64,000 nucleotides of DNA, taken from NCBI RefSeq assembly GCF_000091305.1, contig NC_013929.1, forward strand, positions 7,006,001-7,070,000, given 5' to 3'. Below the pieces are notes generated by a model. It did no database searches, was not told the origin of the DNA, and was given only the letters and a program-made list of their open reading frames with translations. The DNA is from Streptomyces scabiei 87.22 (GTDB lineage Bacteria > Actinomycetota > Actinomycetes > Streptomycetales > Streptomycetaceae). This document shows, one piece after another, positions 1-8,125 of this stretch; the stretch's first letter is position 1; each line of letters starts with the position of its first letter. The position numbers and the translations under genes were made by a program.

Positions 1-332
1 CCGTGACCGGCGCGCTCGGCTTCGCCGTACTCGGCGCGGGGCTGTCCGTGATCATCCCGCAGGTCATCGTGATCGGCGCGCAGCGGCTGCCGGGCGCGCA
101 GGACACCGCCGTGGCACGCGTCAACCTCTTCAACTACGTGGGCTTCCTGATCGGCCCGCCCCTGGTCGGAGCCGTCGGCGCGGCCGTCTCCTACCGCGCG
201 GCGATGTGCGTGCCGCTCCTCCTCGTCCTCGGCGTCCTCCTGATCGCCCGTTCCCTGGCCGCCCCGGACACGGCGGCCGACTCCTCCGCGCGCGTCCCGC
301 GTCCGGAGGCGACGACGACCACCGTCGGCTGA
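1..332 (+). CDS. MFS transporter, C-terminal part
   Basis: This is the 3' end of a membrane transporter whose start lies left of the window. The visible 109 residues contain hydrophobic helices (GFAVLGAGLSVIIPQVIVI, then YVGFLIGPPLVGAVGAAVSY and a last leucine/valine-rich span) separated by short charged loops, followed by a hydrophilic tail with a run of threonines. The phrase NYVGFLIGPPLVGAVG is typical of the eleventh helix of drug-efflux major facilitator proteins. It lies directly upstream of the ligase/ketosynthase-like operon in the same direction and could be its exporter, but the 284-base gap with a hairpin makes co-transcription uncertain. The substrate is unknown. Confidence 0.75.
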   Translation, partial: VTGALGFAVLGAGLSVIIPQVIVIGAQRLPGAQDTAVARVNLFNYVGFLIGPPLVGAVGAAVSYRAAMCVPLLLVLGVLLIARSLAAPDTAADSSARVPRPEATTTTVG

Positions 333-553
333 CGGCGCCACGCTTCCCCCGGCGTGCCGCCCGGCGCGGCCGTGCCCCGACTGCCCCAACGGCAGCCGGG
401 GCATGCCCGTGTCCGCCGCCCGGCCAAACGGGCCGGCCCGGCGCGGAACGGCCGCGGTCCCCGCCGGGCCCGCACTCGCCTCCCGCGCGCGCCCGGTCTT
501 TAGCAGGGCCAAAGCGTCAGGGCCGACGATCCCCGCAGGGCGGATCCCGGGAC

Positions 554-584
554 CCCGGCCGTGCGGCCTCGCCGCACGGCCGGG
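554..584 (+). terminator. Strong GC hairpin in leader of first KAS III-like gene
   Basis: Perfect 14-bp stem (554-567 with 571-584) and a CTC loop, ending about 30 bases before the ATG at 617. It could terminate the upstream transporter transcript or attenuate the following operon. There is no T-run. The rest of 333-616 shows no gene. Confidence 0.45.
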
Positions 585-616
585 CCCGGGTGAGCCAACC
601 GACCGATGGGAGAACC

Positions 617-1681
617 ATGCGCTGGGAAAGCGTCTACGTGGCGGGGACGGGGGCCTGGCTCCCCGAACCGCTCTCCGCCCGCGCCGCCGTGGAGGCGGGT
701 GAGTACGACCCCGAGCAGTTCGAGGCGGACGGTCTGCTGTCCGTCCGGGTGGCCGGTGAGGACATCGCACCACCCGACATGGCGGTACAGGCCGCCACCA
801 CCGCGCTCAAGCGGTCCGGTCTCGCCCCCGAGGCCGTACGTCTGCTGCTGCACAACTACGTCTGGTTCCAGGGCCAGACCATGTGGCCCGTGGCGTCGTA
901 CGTCGCCGACCACGCCGTCCACTGGAATGTGCCGGCGTTCGAGGTGAAGCAGGAGTGCAACGCGGCCATCGGCTCGCTGGAGCTGGCCGCCCGGCAGCTG
1001 ACCACCGAGCCGGACGAGGCCGCGGCGGTGCTCACCACCGCGGACCGCTTCGCCGAGCCCCTGATCAACCGATGGAGCGCCGAGGCGGGCCTCGTCTACG
1101 CCGACGGCGGCACCTCCCTGGTGCTCTCCAACCGCGACGGCTTCGCCCGGGTGCTGTCGACCGTGACCCGCGCCGACAACCGCATGGAGGCGCTGGCCAG
1201 GGGAGCGGGCCTCACCCCGCTGCCCACCCAGGAGCCGTACGAGCACGCCGGCCGCTTCGCCCACTATCTGCGCTCCCGGGGCGGCAACATCCGGGAGGCC
1301 ACCGACCGGCTGGTCGCCATGGTCAAGGGTGCCGTCGACGACGCCCTCGCGGAGTCCGGGACGAGGCGGGAGGACCTGGCGCACGCCGTCATCCCGACCG
1401 GCGGCCGCAGCAAGATGCAGTGGCAGGCCGAGCAGTTGCTGGGAGTGCCGCAGGAGCGCACCACCTGGGAGTTCGGCCGCCGTACCGGCCACCTCGGCGC
1501 CGGCGACCAGTTCGCCGCGCTCAACGACCTCGCCGAGACCGGCGCGCTGCGTCCGGGCGAGCGGGTGCTGATGCTCTCCGCGGGCCCGGGCACCGCCAGC
1601 TGCGCCGTCCTGGAGATCCTCCGCACCCCCGGCTGGACGACTCCGGCCGCCGAACCTCAGACCCCCGAGGAGCAGCGATGA
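617..1681 (+). CDS. KAS III-like acyltransferase/ketosynthase (copy A)
   Basis: 354 residues with the thiolase fold of beta-ketoacyl-ACP synthase III. The nucleophile is Cys114 in QECNAAIG. The usual His of the IPHQAN block is missing (IPTGGRS), and the usual Asn of the GN-SAAS block is replaced by His with a nearby Asp (GHLGAGDQ). Such changes are known in KAS III relatives that transfer acyl groups to alcohols or amines instead of making C-C bonds (CerJ type), so acyl transfer is my preferred but unproven role. The ATG at 617 follows a GGGAGA ribosome site and fits the family N terminus. It overlaps the ligase gene by ATGA, implying coupled translation. It is paralogous along its length to the gene at 4907. 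Confidence 0.85.
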   Translation: MRWESVYVAGTGAWLPEPLSARAAVEAGEYDPEQFEADGLLSVRVAGEDIAPPDMAVQAATTALKRSGLAPEAVRLLLHNYVWFQGQTMWPVASYVADHAVHWNVPAFEVKQECNAAIGSLELAARQLTTEPDEAAAVLTTADRFAEPLINRWSAEAGLVYADGGTSLVLSNRDGFARVLSTVTRADNRMEALARGAGLTPLPTQEPYEHAGRFAHYLRSRGGNIREATDRLVAMVKGAVDDALAESGTRREDLAHAVIPTGGRSKMQWQAEQLLGVPQERTTWEFGRRTGHLGAGDQFAALNDLAETGALRPGERVLMLSAGPGTASCAVLEILRTPGWTTPAAEPQTPEEQR

Positions 1682-3264
1682 CCGCGACCGTGATCGGATC
1701 CTTCCCCGGCACGGCCCTGATCGACGACGCCGTCGGCACCGAGACCGCCCCCCGCGTCGACAACGCCGCCGAGGTGTTCCTGACGGCCGCCGCCGCCCGC
1801 CGGCCCGACGCCCCCGCCGTGCGCGACCGCTACGGCGTGTGGACCTACGCCGAACTCGACGCCGCCGCCGACTCCTTCGCCCGGATCCTGGACGGCCGCG
1901 GCGTCAAGGCCGGCGACCGGGTGCTGGCCCGCGTCGGCAGCACCCGCGAGTTCACCGCCCTGCTGTACGGGACCTGGCGGCAGGGTGCGGTCCTGGTGCC
2001 CGTCAACCCGGGCATGAAGGCCTTCCACCTCCAGTCGGTGCTCGCCGACTCCGAGCCCTCGCTGATCGTCGTCGAGGACGCCGAGCGCGACGGCGCCGAC
2101 GGCCTGGTCTGGCCGGCCGGGGTGCCGGTCGCCGTCGTCTCCGAGCTGGACCTGTCCGGTCCGGCCGACCCGGCCGCCCGCACCCAGACCGAGGTGCCCG
2201 CCGACCGGCTCGCCCTGCTCATCTACACCTCGGGCAGCACCGCGGCGCCCAAGGGGGTGGCCTGCCCGCACGGACCCGTGGCGTTCGCCGCCCGCGCCAT
2301 CGCGGCACGGCTGGAGTACCGCCCCGACGACATCGTGCTCACCGCCGTCCCCCTCTCCTTCGACTACGGCCTCTACCAGGTCTTCCTCAGCGCGCTCGCC
2401 GGTGCCGAACTGCTGCTGTCGGGCCCCGCCGACCACGCCCGGCTGCTCGGTTTCGCCCGGGACCACGGGGCGACCGTCGTCCCCCTCGTGCCGTCGCTCG
2501 GCGAACTGCTCGTCAAACTCGCCTCCCGCGACCAGCGGCCCACCCGGATCCGCCTGTTCACCAACACCGGCGCCGCCCTCAACCCCCCGCTCATCGCCAC
2601 GCTCCGGGAGACGTTCCCCGGCGCGTCGGTGGCACCCATGTACGGCACCACCGAGTGCAAGCGGATCACCATCCTCGAACCCGACGGCGATCTGGCCCGC
2701 CCCGGCTCGGTGGGGCCCGCGCTGCCCGGCACCGAGGTGCTCGTCGTCGACGACGACGGACGACCGCTCCCGACGGGGGAGACCGGCGAGATCGTGGTGC
2801 GCGGCCCGCACCTGATGGCCGGCTACTGGCGTTCCCCCGAGCAGACCGCCCTCCGGTTCCGGCCGGGTGCGGACGGCGGCCCGGTCACCCTGCACACCGG
2901 CGACTACGGCCGGCTCGACGAGGACGGGCACGTCTACTTCCAGGGCCGCCGGGACGACCTGTTCAAGCGGCGCGGCTCGCGCATGAGTTCCGTCGAGATC
3001 GAGGCCGCCGTGCTCGACATCGACGGCGTGCGCGAAGCGGCGCTGCTCGTGCCGGAGGACGACCGCGACATGGTCCTCTTCGTCGTCGGCGAGAGTCCCG
3101 ACGTCGACGGGGAACAGGTGCTGGCCCGGCTCGGGGACCGCCTCGAAGCCGCCAAGGTGCCGGACGTCTGCCACGTGCTGGCCGCCCTTCCCCTCACCCC
3201 CAACGGCAAGACCGACCGCAAGGAGCTGCGCCGGCAGCTCATGGAGGGCACCTATGTCCACTGA
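1678..3264 (+). CDS. AMP-forming acyl/aminoacyl-ACP ligase
   Basis: 528 residues of the ANL adenylating superfamily. Core motifs appear in order: the P-loop-like IYTSGSTAAPKG near residue 182, SFDYGLYQ, the A5 block YGTTECKRIT, the hinge HTGDYGRLDEDG followed by GRRDDLFKRRG, and the catalytic lysine loop LTPNGKTDRKE near the C terminus. The family activates a carboxylic or amino acid as an adenylate and transfers it to CoA or a carrier-protein phosphopantetheine. The next gene carries a carrier domain, so loading of that ACP is likely. Ligase/decarboxylase/ACP trios are known from butirosin and vicenistatin biosynthesis and from exosortase-A loci. Coupled on both sides: ATGA with the upstream gene and an 11-base overlap downstream. 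The substrate cannot be read from the sequence. Confidence 0.88.
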   Translation: MTATVIGSFPGTALIDDAVGTETAPRVDNAAEVFLTAAAARRPDAPAVRDRYGVWTYAELDAAADSFARILDGRGVKAGDRVLARVGSTREFTALLYGTWRQGAVLVPVNPGMKAFHLQSVLADSEPSLIVVEDAERDGADGLVWPAGVPVAVVSELDLSGPADPAARTQTEVPADRLALLIYTSGSTAAPKGVACPHGPVAFAARAIAARLEYRPDDIVLTAVPLSFDYGLYQVFLSALAGAELLLSGPADHARLLGFARDHGATVVPLVPSLGELLVKLASRDQRPTRIRLFTNTGAALNPPLIATLRETFPGASVAPMYGTTECKRITILEPDGDLARPGSVGPALPGTEVLVVDDDGRPLPTGETGEIVVRGPHLMAGYWRSPEQTALRFRPGADGGPVTLHTGDYGRLDEDGHVYFQGRRDDLFKRRGSRMSSVEIEAAVLDIDGVREAALLVPEDDRDMVLFVVGESPDVDGEQVLARLGDRLEAAKVPDVCHVLAALPLTPNGKTDRKELRRQLMEGTYVH

Positions 3265-4879
3265 CCGCGACCGCACCGGGTCCCCCGGCGACGACATGAC
3301 GGTCCGCCGGCTCGTCGAGCAGTACGGCAGCCCCCTGTACGTCTACGACCTGGCCCGGGTGCGCACCGCCCTGGAGGACCTGCGGGCCGCCCTGCCGCAG
3401 CCGTCCCGCGTCTACTACTCGCTGAAGGCCAACTCGCACCCCGATCTCGTCGCCGAACTGCGCCGGGGCGGCGCCCGCGCCGAGGTGACCTCGCGCGGCG
3501 AACTGGCCGCGGCCCTCGAAGCGGGCCACCCGGCGGCGGAACTGATGTACTCCGGCCCCGGCAAGGTCCCGGCCGAGCTCGACGAGGCGATCGCGGCGGG
3601 GATGCGCACCTTCTCCGCCGAGTCCTTCGGCGACCTGGACCGGATCGGAGCCGCCGCGGACGCCCACGGCGTCACCGCGGACTGTGTGCTGCGGATCAAC
3701 GCGGCCGGGGCACCGGGCGAGGGCGGCCTGCGGATGACCGGGGGCCCCTCCCAGTTCGGCTTCGACCTCGACGATCTGACCGCGCACGGTGCCCGGCTCC
3801 TGGTGAAGGGCGTCCGGATCATCGGGATGCACTTCTTCCCGCTCACCAACGCCAGGGACGAGGACGGTCTGCTCGCCGAACTCGCCCAGAGCGTGCGTAC
3901 CGCCGCGAGCCTCCGGGACGAACTCGGCATCCCGCTGCACCTGCTGGACCTCGGCGGAGGCTTCGCCGCCCCGTACGCGACCCCCGGCGAACGGCCCGCC
4001 TACCCCGGTCTGCGCTCGGCACTGTCCGCCGTGCTCGACGAGAGTCTGCCGGGCTGGCGCGACGGCGAACCGGTGGTCGCCTTCGAGTCCGGCCGCTATC
4101 TGGTGGGCGACTGCGGCCGGCTGGTGAGCACCGTCACCGACGTGAAGAACAGCCGCGGCAACACCTACGCGGTCCTCGACGCCGGCATCAACCACCTGGG
4201 CGGCCTGTCGGGCCTGGGCCGGCTGCTGCCCCTGTCCGCCCGGCCGCTGTCCGGCCCCGGCCCGGCGACGGACGAGGTCGGCGACCGGGAGCCCGCCTTC
4301 GTCACCCTCGCCGGTCCGCTGTGCACGCCCGCGGACATCCTGGCCCGCGCGGCCGACCTGCCGGGGCTGCGCCCGGGCGACCTGCTGGCCTTCCCCAACG
4401 TGGGCGCCTACGGACTGTCCGCGAGCCTGCTCGGCTTCCTCGGCCACCCGGCGCCCGCCGAACTCGTCGTGGACGGCGGCGAGACCGTCTCCGCCGGCCG
4501 CCTGGCCCTGCGGCGCCACCCCGTCTCCCCCCTCACCGCATCCCGTACGGAGGACACCACCGCCATGACACAGACGACCACGGGCACGACGCCCGCCGGT
4601 ACTTCGCAGGAGGCGGCCGCGCCCTGGGACCCGACGTACGCGGCCCTGCTCCTGGAGGCCCTGCCCCGGCTCGCCGCCCAGGGCGAGCTGAAGCCCGACA
4701 CCAGCCTCAAGGCGGCGGGCCTGGACTCCCTCGCGATGGTCGAGGTCCTGGTCCGGGTGGAGGAGACGTTCGGCATCGCCGTCCCGGACTCCGAGCTGAT
4801 GGCCGACACCTTCGCCACCCCCGCCTCGCTGTGGCGCGTGGTGTCCGCCCTGCGGGAACAGTCCGTCGGCTCGGCCTGA
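3254..4879 (+). CDS. PLP-dependent decarboxylase fused to acyl carrier protein
   Basis: 541 residues. Residues 1-430 are a fold-III PLP decarboxylase of the diaminopimelate/ornithine type: Lys58 in VYYSLKAN is the Schiff-base lysine, LDLGGGFAAPY binds the PLP phosphate, FESGRYLV follows, and GPLCTPAD is the C-terminal active-site loop. Residues about 455-535 form an acyl carrier protein with the phosphopantetheine serine at 492 (GLDSLAMV). In the family BtrK and VinO decarboxylate amino acids tethered to an ACP; here the carrier is on the same polypeptide. There is no stop between the two parts, but an ATG at 4565 preceded by GGAGG (4549-4553) could also yield a free 104-residue ACP. The start overlaps the ligase end by 11 bases. 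Confidence 0.9.
   Translation: MSTDRDRTGSPGDDMTVRRLVEQYGSPLYVYDLARVRTALEDLRAALPQPSRVYYSLKANSHPDLVAELRRGGARAEVTSRGELAAALEAGHPAAELMYSGPGKVPAELDEAIAAGMRTFSAESFGDLDRIGAAADAHGVTADCVLRINAAGAPGEGGLRMTGGPSQFGFDLDDLTAHGARLLVKGVRIIGMHFFPLTNARDEDGLLAELAQSVRTAASLRDELGIPLHLLDLGGGFAAPYATPGERPAYPGLRSALSAVLDESLPGWRDGEPVVAFESGRYLVGDCGRLVSTVTDVKNSRGNTYAVLDAGINHLGGLSGLGRLLPLSARPLSGPGPATDEVGDREPAFVTLAGPLCTPADILARAADLPGLRPGDLLAFPNVGAYGLSASLLGFLGHPAPAELVVDGGETVSAGRLALRRHPVSPLTASRTEDTTAMTQTTTGTTPAGTSQEAAAPWDPTYAALLLEALPRLAAQGELKPDTSLKAAGLDSLAMVEVLVRVEETFGIAVPDSELMADTFATPASLWRVVSALREQSVGSA
4565..4879 (+). other. Possible internal start giving a free ACP
   Basis: Within the decarboxylase-ACP frame, GGAGG at 4549-4553 lies 11 bases before an in-frame ATG at 4565. 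Translation from here would give a 104-residue stand-alone acyl carrier protein with its serine at residue 55. It may be a relic of a formerly separate gene or an active second start. Confidence 0.4.
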
Positions 4880-4906
4880 CCCCGAGCGACCAGAGAAGGA
4901 GACCCC

Positions 4907-5953
4907 ATGAAGTGGGAAGGTGTGTACGTGGCGGGGACGGGGGTGTGGCTGGGCGAGCCCGAACTCGCCCGGTCCGCCCTGGAGTCCGGCGCGTACGACG
5001 CGGAGCAGTGCGCGGCGGACGAGATCCTGTCCGTCTCCGTCGCCGACGAGTCCATGGCCCCTCCGGACATGGCCGTCCACGCCGCGACGACCGCGCTCAA
5101 GCGGTCCGGGGCGGACGCGGCCGACGTGGATCTGCTGATCCACAGCGGCATCTGGTTCCAGGGCGTGGAGATGTGGCCCGCGGCCTCCTACGTGGCCGGG
5201 CACGCCCTCGGCCGGGGCATGCCCGCCTTCGGTCTGGAACAGGAGTGCAACGGCGGTCTCGGCGCACTGGAGATCGCGGCCCGCCAGGTCGCCGCCGGCC
5301 CGGCGACCGGAGCGGCGATGGTCACCACGGCGGACCGGTTCGGCGCGCCCCTGGTGCGCCGGTGGAGCAGCGAGCCCGGCTTCGTGTACGGCGACGGCGC
5401 CACCGCGCTGCTGCTGTCCGCGCGGGGCGGCTTCGCCCGGCTGGTGTCCACGGCCACCGGCGCCGACAACTCCCTGGAGGCCGTGGTGCGCGGCCCCGGG
5501 CTGCGCCCCCTGCCCTCGGGCGAACCGCTGGACCTGCTGGGCAGGGTGGGGCACTACATGCGCGCCCACGGCGGGGTCCGGGAGGCCACCGAGCGGGTCG
5601 CGGCGGTGGTGAACGACGTGGTGGACACCGTGCTGGCCGATGCCGGCATGGCGAGGACGGACGTCGACCGGGTGGTGGCGCTCGCCAGCGGGCGCAGCCG
5701 CCTGGAGTGGCAGCTGCCGCAGTTGCTCGGCATCCCCGTCGAGCGCTCCACCTGGGAGTTCGCCCGCCGAGTGGGCCACCTCGGCGCCGGTGACCAGATC
5801 GCCGGGCTCAACGACCTGGTGGAACGAGGGGAGTTGAGCCGGGGAGACCGGGTCCTGCTCGTCGGCGGCGGTTCCGGGTTCAGCTGCACCTGTGCCGTCC
5901 TGGAGATCCTCGACGTACCGGACTGGGAGCCCTTCCGCAGCGACGAACGGTGA
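4907..5953 (+). CDS. KAS III-like acyltransferase/ketosynthase (copy B)
   Basis: 348 residues, a full-length paralogue of the protein at 617. The openings MKWEGVYVAGTG and MRWESVYVAGTG show a shared origin. Cys114 in EQECNGGLG is kept, the IPHQAN histidine is absent (ALASGRS), and the GHLGAGDQ block again replaces the usual Asn. Both copies therefore carry the same non-standard active site. It follows the decarboxylase-ACP gene by 27 bases with a GAAGGAG ribosome site, so it is in the same operon. A plausible role is taking the acyl group from the fused ACP and passing it to an acceptor. Two copies may form a heterodimer or act on different acceptors. Confidence 0.85.
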   Translation: MKWEGVYVAGTGVWLGEPELARSALESGAYDAEQCAADEILSVSVADESMAPPDMAVHAATTALKRSGADAADVDLLIHSGIWFQGVEMWPAASYVAGHALGRGMPAFGLEQECNGGLGALEIAARQVAAGPATGAAMVTTADRFGAPLVRRWSSEPGFVYGDGATALLLSARGGFARLVSTATGADNSLEAVVRGPGLRPLPSGEPLDLLGRVGHYMRAHGGVREATERVAAVVNDVVDTVLADAGMARTDVDRVVALASGRSRLEWQLPQLLGIPVERSTWEFARRVGHLGAGDQIAGLNDLVERGELSRGDRVLLVGGGSGFSCTCAVLEILDVPDWEPFRSDER

Positions 5954-6131
5954 CGGGCCGAGGGGACTCACCGGGTGCGCGGGCGGGAAGGATCCGCCTG
6001 TCACCTCCGCCCGCCACCTCCCCTCCGGCACCTTCCATCTGCCGCCCGCCACCTGCGACTTCAGCGGCGCTCCAGTGGCCCGCCCGATACTGCACTGTTC
6101 GATCCGCCCGGGTCGTACGGCCGGGCCGATC

Positions 6132-6163
6132 CGTACGGCCGGGACGGCCGCCCCGGCCGTACG
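6132..6163 (+). other. Leader hairpin before small membrane protein gene
   Basis: Perfect 12-bp inverted repeat, CGTACGGCCGGG (6132-6143) with CCCGGCCGTACG (6152-6163), ending just before the GAGGAG ribosome site at 6174. It could be an RNA hairpin or a protein-binding site. Confidence 0.35.
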
Positions 6164-6185
6164 CCTCGACACCGAGGAGAAATAC

Positions 6186-6602
6186 ATGGTGATGACCGAA
6201 TCCACCGGCGCCACGAGAAGTTCCACCCCCCTCGCGCTGCGCGTCGCCTGGGGCCTGCTGGCGGCGTTCCTGCTGCTCTGGGACGTCTTCGAGGTGCTCA
6301 AGCACATGGGCTGGGTGATCCCGGGGGCGATCCTCGGCGCGGCCCTGCCCTTCCTCGCCCGGACGCCCGGACTGGGCGGGGCCCCCGAGCCGGGCCGGCT
6401 GGCCCCGAGGGCCGTCCCCCTGCACAACCTGCTGAACCGTGCCGTGATCCCGTTCGCGATCATGGTCGTCTTCTCGTTCCTCGGGGACGGCCCGGAGGAC
6501 ATCGCGGCCCCCTTCACCTTCGGAATGAGCTGGCTCACCAGCATCGCGTTCGCCCGCGCCCTCGGCTTCGGCCTGCGGACACCGGACGGCTGGCAGCGCT
6601 GA
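6186..6602 (+). CDS. Small membrane protein, DUF4260-like
   Basis: 138 residues with about four predicted membrane segments (residues 14-32, 37-53, 83-98 and 108-126 approximately). The pattern of a short amphipathic opening, the phrase HNLLNRAVIP, and an ending like ARALGFGLRTPDGW resembles DUF4260 membrane proteins, whose function is not established. The ATG at 6186 follows GAGGAG at good spacing; a second ATG at 6192 is in frame. It lies 232 bases after the second KAS III-like gene, in the same direction, and before a hairpin that may end the transcript. A role in resistance or export is only guesswork. Confidence 0.65.
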   Translation: MVMTESTGATRSSTPLALRVAWGLLAAFLLLWDVFEVLKHMGWVIPGAILGAALPFLARTPGLGGAPEPGRLAPRAVPLHNLLNRAVIPFAIMVVFSFLGDGPEDIAAPFTFGMSWLTSIAFARALGFGLRTPDGWQR

Positions 6603-6641
6603 CACCAGCACGCCGGCAGCACTGACATCAGCACAGCCGCA

Positions 6642-6672
6642 GGCCCGCAGCCCGTCCCCGGGGCCGCGGGCC
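6642..6672 (+). terminator. Hairpin after small membrane protein gene
   Basis: GGCCCGC (6642-6648) pairs with GCGGGCC (6666-6672) around an inner GC-rich palindrome, 40 bases after the stop codon. It probably separates the ligase operon from the P450 gene. Confidence 0.4.
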
Positions 6673-6744
6673 CGCTTGCTGTCGTGGGTGCGCCGCCCGG
6701 GTCGGTACAGAGCGCCTTTATCGCTGCGCAAGGCGCCCCTGCGA

Positions 6745-6758
6745 CTGTCGGCCGACAG
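6745..6758. promoter_or_regulatory. Palindromic operator candidate in P450 leader
   Basis: CTGTCGGCCGACAG is a perfect 14-bp palindrome 42 bases before the P450 start. A second inverted repeat, GCGCCTT/AAGGCGC (6712-6718 with 6730-6736), lies just upstream. The TetR-type regulator at 12564 is a candidate binder; no direct evidence. Confidence 0.35.
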
Positions 6759-6800
6759 CCCGACACGTCTGTGAACCGAAGAAGCCTCGGAGGCCACACC

Positions 6801-8039
6801 ATGGACACCGCCTCAGCGTCCCCCGCCGGGAACGGGACCGACACCGAGACCGCGTACGAGTACCCCTTCCACCGCCCCTCGGCGGTGGAGGTGCCCCCCG
6901 TCTACGAGGAGCTGCGCGCCAAGTGCCCGGTCGCCAAGGTCCGGCTGCCCAGCGGCGACGAGGGCTATGTGGTCAGCCGGTACGACGACGCCCGCGTCGT
7001 GCTGGCCGACCCCCGCTTCAGCCGCGCGGCGATGCTCGACGAGGGCGCCCCCCGCCTCACCGCGGCCCCGCCCATGCCGGGCAGCCTGTTCACCATGGAC
7101 GCGCCCGAGCACACCCGGGTGCGCCGGCTCGTCTCGCGCGAGTTCACCGCGCGCCGGGTCCAGAACCTCCGCCCGCGCATCCAGCAGATGACCGACGAGC
7201 TGCTGGACGACATGGAGAAGCTCTCCCCGCCGGTCGACCTCAACCCCGCCTTCGCCTTCCCGCTGCCGGTGATGGTCATCTGCGAACTCCTCGGCGTGCC
7301 CTTCGAGGACCGGGACCGCTTCCGCGGCTGGTCCGACGCGTTCGTCTCGCTCACCGCGCACACCGCCGAGGAGGTGATGGAGCAGCGGATGTCGATGGTC
7401 CAATACCTCGCCCAGCTGGTGCAGCGCAAGCGCGAGGAGCCCGCCGACGACCTCATGAGCGCCCTCGTCGCCGTCCACGACGAGGACGGCGACCGGCTGA
7501 GCGAGCACGAGCTGATCACCATGGGCATCACGCTGCTGGTCGCCGGGCACGAGACCACGGTCAGCATGATCGGCAAGTGCGTCCTGACCCTGCTGCGCCA
7601 CCCCGAGCACCTGGCCGCCCTGCGCGAGCGCCCCGAGACGATCGACCAGGTCGTCGAGGAACTGCTGCGGATCAACCCCATCGGTGACGGCGGCCCCTTC
7701 CGCGTCACCCTGGAGGACGTCGAGATCGCCGGCACCACCATTCCCAAGGGCAGCGGTGTGATCGCGGCCGTCGCCTCCGCCAACCAGGACCCGGAGCGCT
7801 TCGGGGCGGACTCCGGCGTCTTCGACCCGGCGCGGTCCTCGGCCGGTGCCCACCTGGCGCTCGGCCACGGCGCACACTTCTGCCTGGGCGCCGCCCTCGC
7901 CCGCGCGGAGCTGCAGATCGCCGTCTCCTCCCTGATCCGCCGCTTCCCGCGGCTGGCCCTGGCCGACGAGGTCGGCAACCTCAGCCTCACCAGCGGCATG
8001 ATGGTGCACGCCCTGAGCCGTATGCCCGTCACCTGGTGA
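6801..8039 (+). CDS. Cytochrome P450
   Basis: 412 residues, normal for soluble bacterial P450s of the CYP105/107 kind. The I-helix oxygen-activation motif is AGHETT near residue 249, the K-helix ExxR is in VVEELLR, and the heme loop is LGHGAHFCLGAALA with Cys361 as the iron ligand. It would hydroxylate or otherwise oxidise a small molecule, using ferredoxin supplied from elsewhere because no ferredoxin gene is adjacent. The ATG at 6801 is preceded by CGGAGG. It has its own leader with two inverted repeats and ends at a strong bidirectional terminator. Its position between the ligase operon and the flavin hydroxylase suggests a tailoring enzyme. Confidence 0.95.
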   Translation: MDTASASPAGNGTDTETAYEYPFHRPSAVEVPPVYEELRAKCPVAKVRLPSGDEGYVVSRYDDARVVLADPRFSRAAMLDEGAPRLTAAPPMPGSLFTMDAPEHTRVRRLVSREFTARRVQNLRPRIQQMTDELLDDMEKLSPPVDLNPAFAFPLPVMVICELLGVPFEDRDRFRGWSDAFVSLTAHTAEEVMEQRMSMVQYLAQLVQRKREEPADDLMSALVAVHDEDGDRLSEHELITMGITLLVAGHETTVSMIGKCVLTLLRHPEHLAALRERPETIDQVVEELLRINPIGDGGPFRVTLEDVEIAGTTIPKGSGVIAAVASANQDPERFGADSGVFDPARSSAGAHLALGHGAHFCLGAALARAELQIAVSSLIRRFPRLALADEVGNLSLTSGMMVHALSRMPVTW

Positions 8040-8061
8040 CCTTCGCCGGTGTCGCCGGCGA

Positions 8062-8109
8062 ACAGACCGCTGCCCGGGTCCCTTCCGAGGGACCCGGGCA
8101 GCGGTCTGT
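8062..8109. terminator. Bidirectional terminator between P450 and flavin hydroxylase
   Basis: A perfect 21-bp stem (8062-8082 with 8089-8109) and a TTCCGA loop lie between two convergent genes. Confidence 0.85.
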
Positions 8110-8125
8110 GGTGGGCGCTCCGCGC

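Noticed and set aside
3239..6844. Very long open frame on the minus strand across the ligase operon
   Set aside because: It runs opposite coupled genes with clear catalytic motifs. Long antisense frames are expected at this base composition and the translation is low-complexity.
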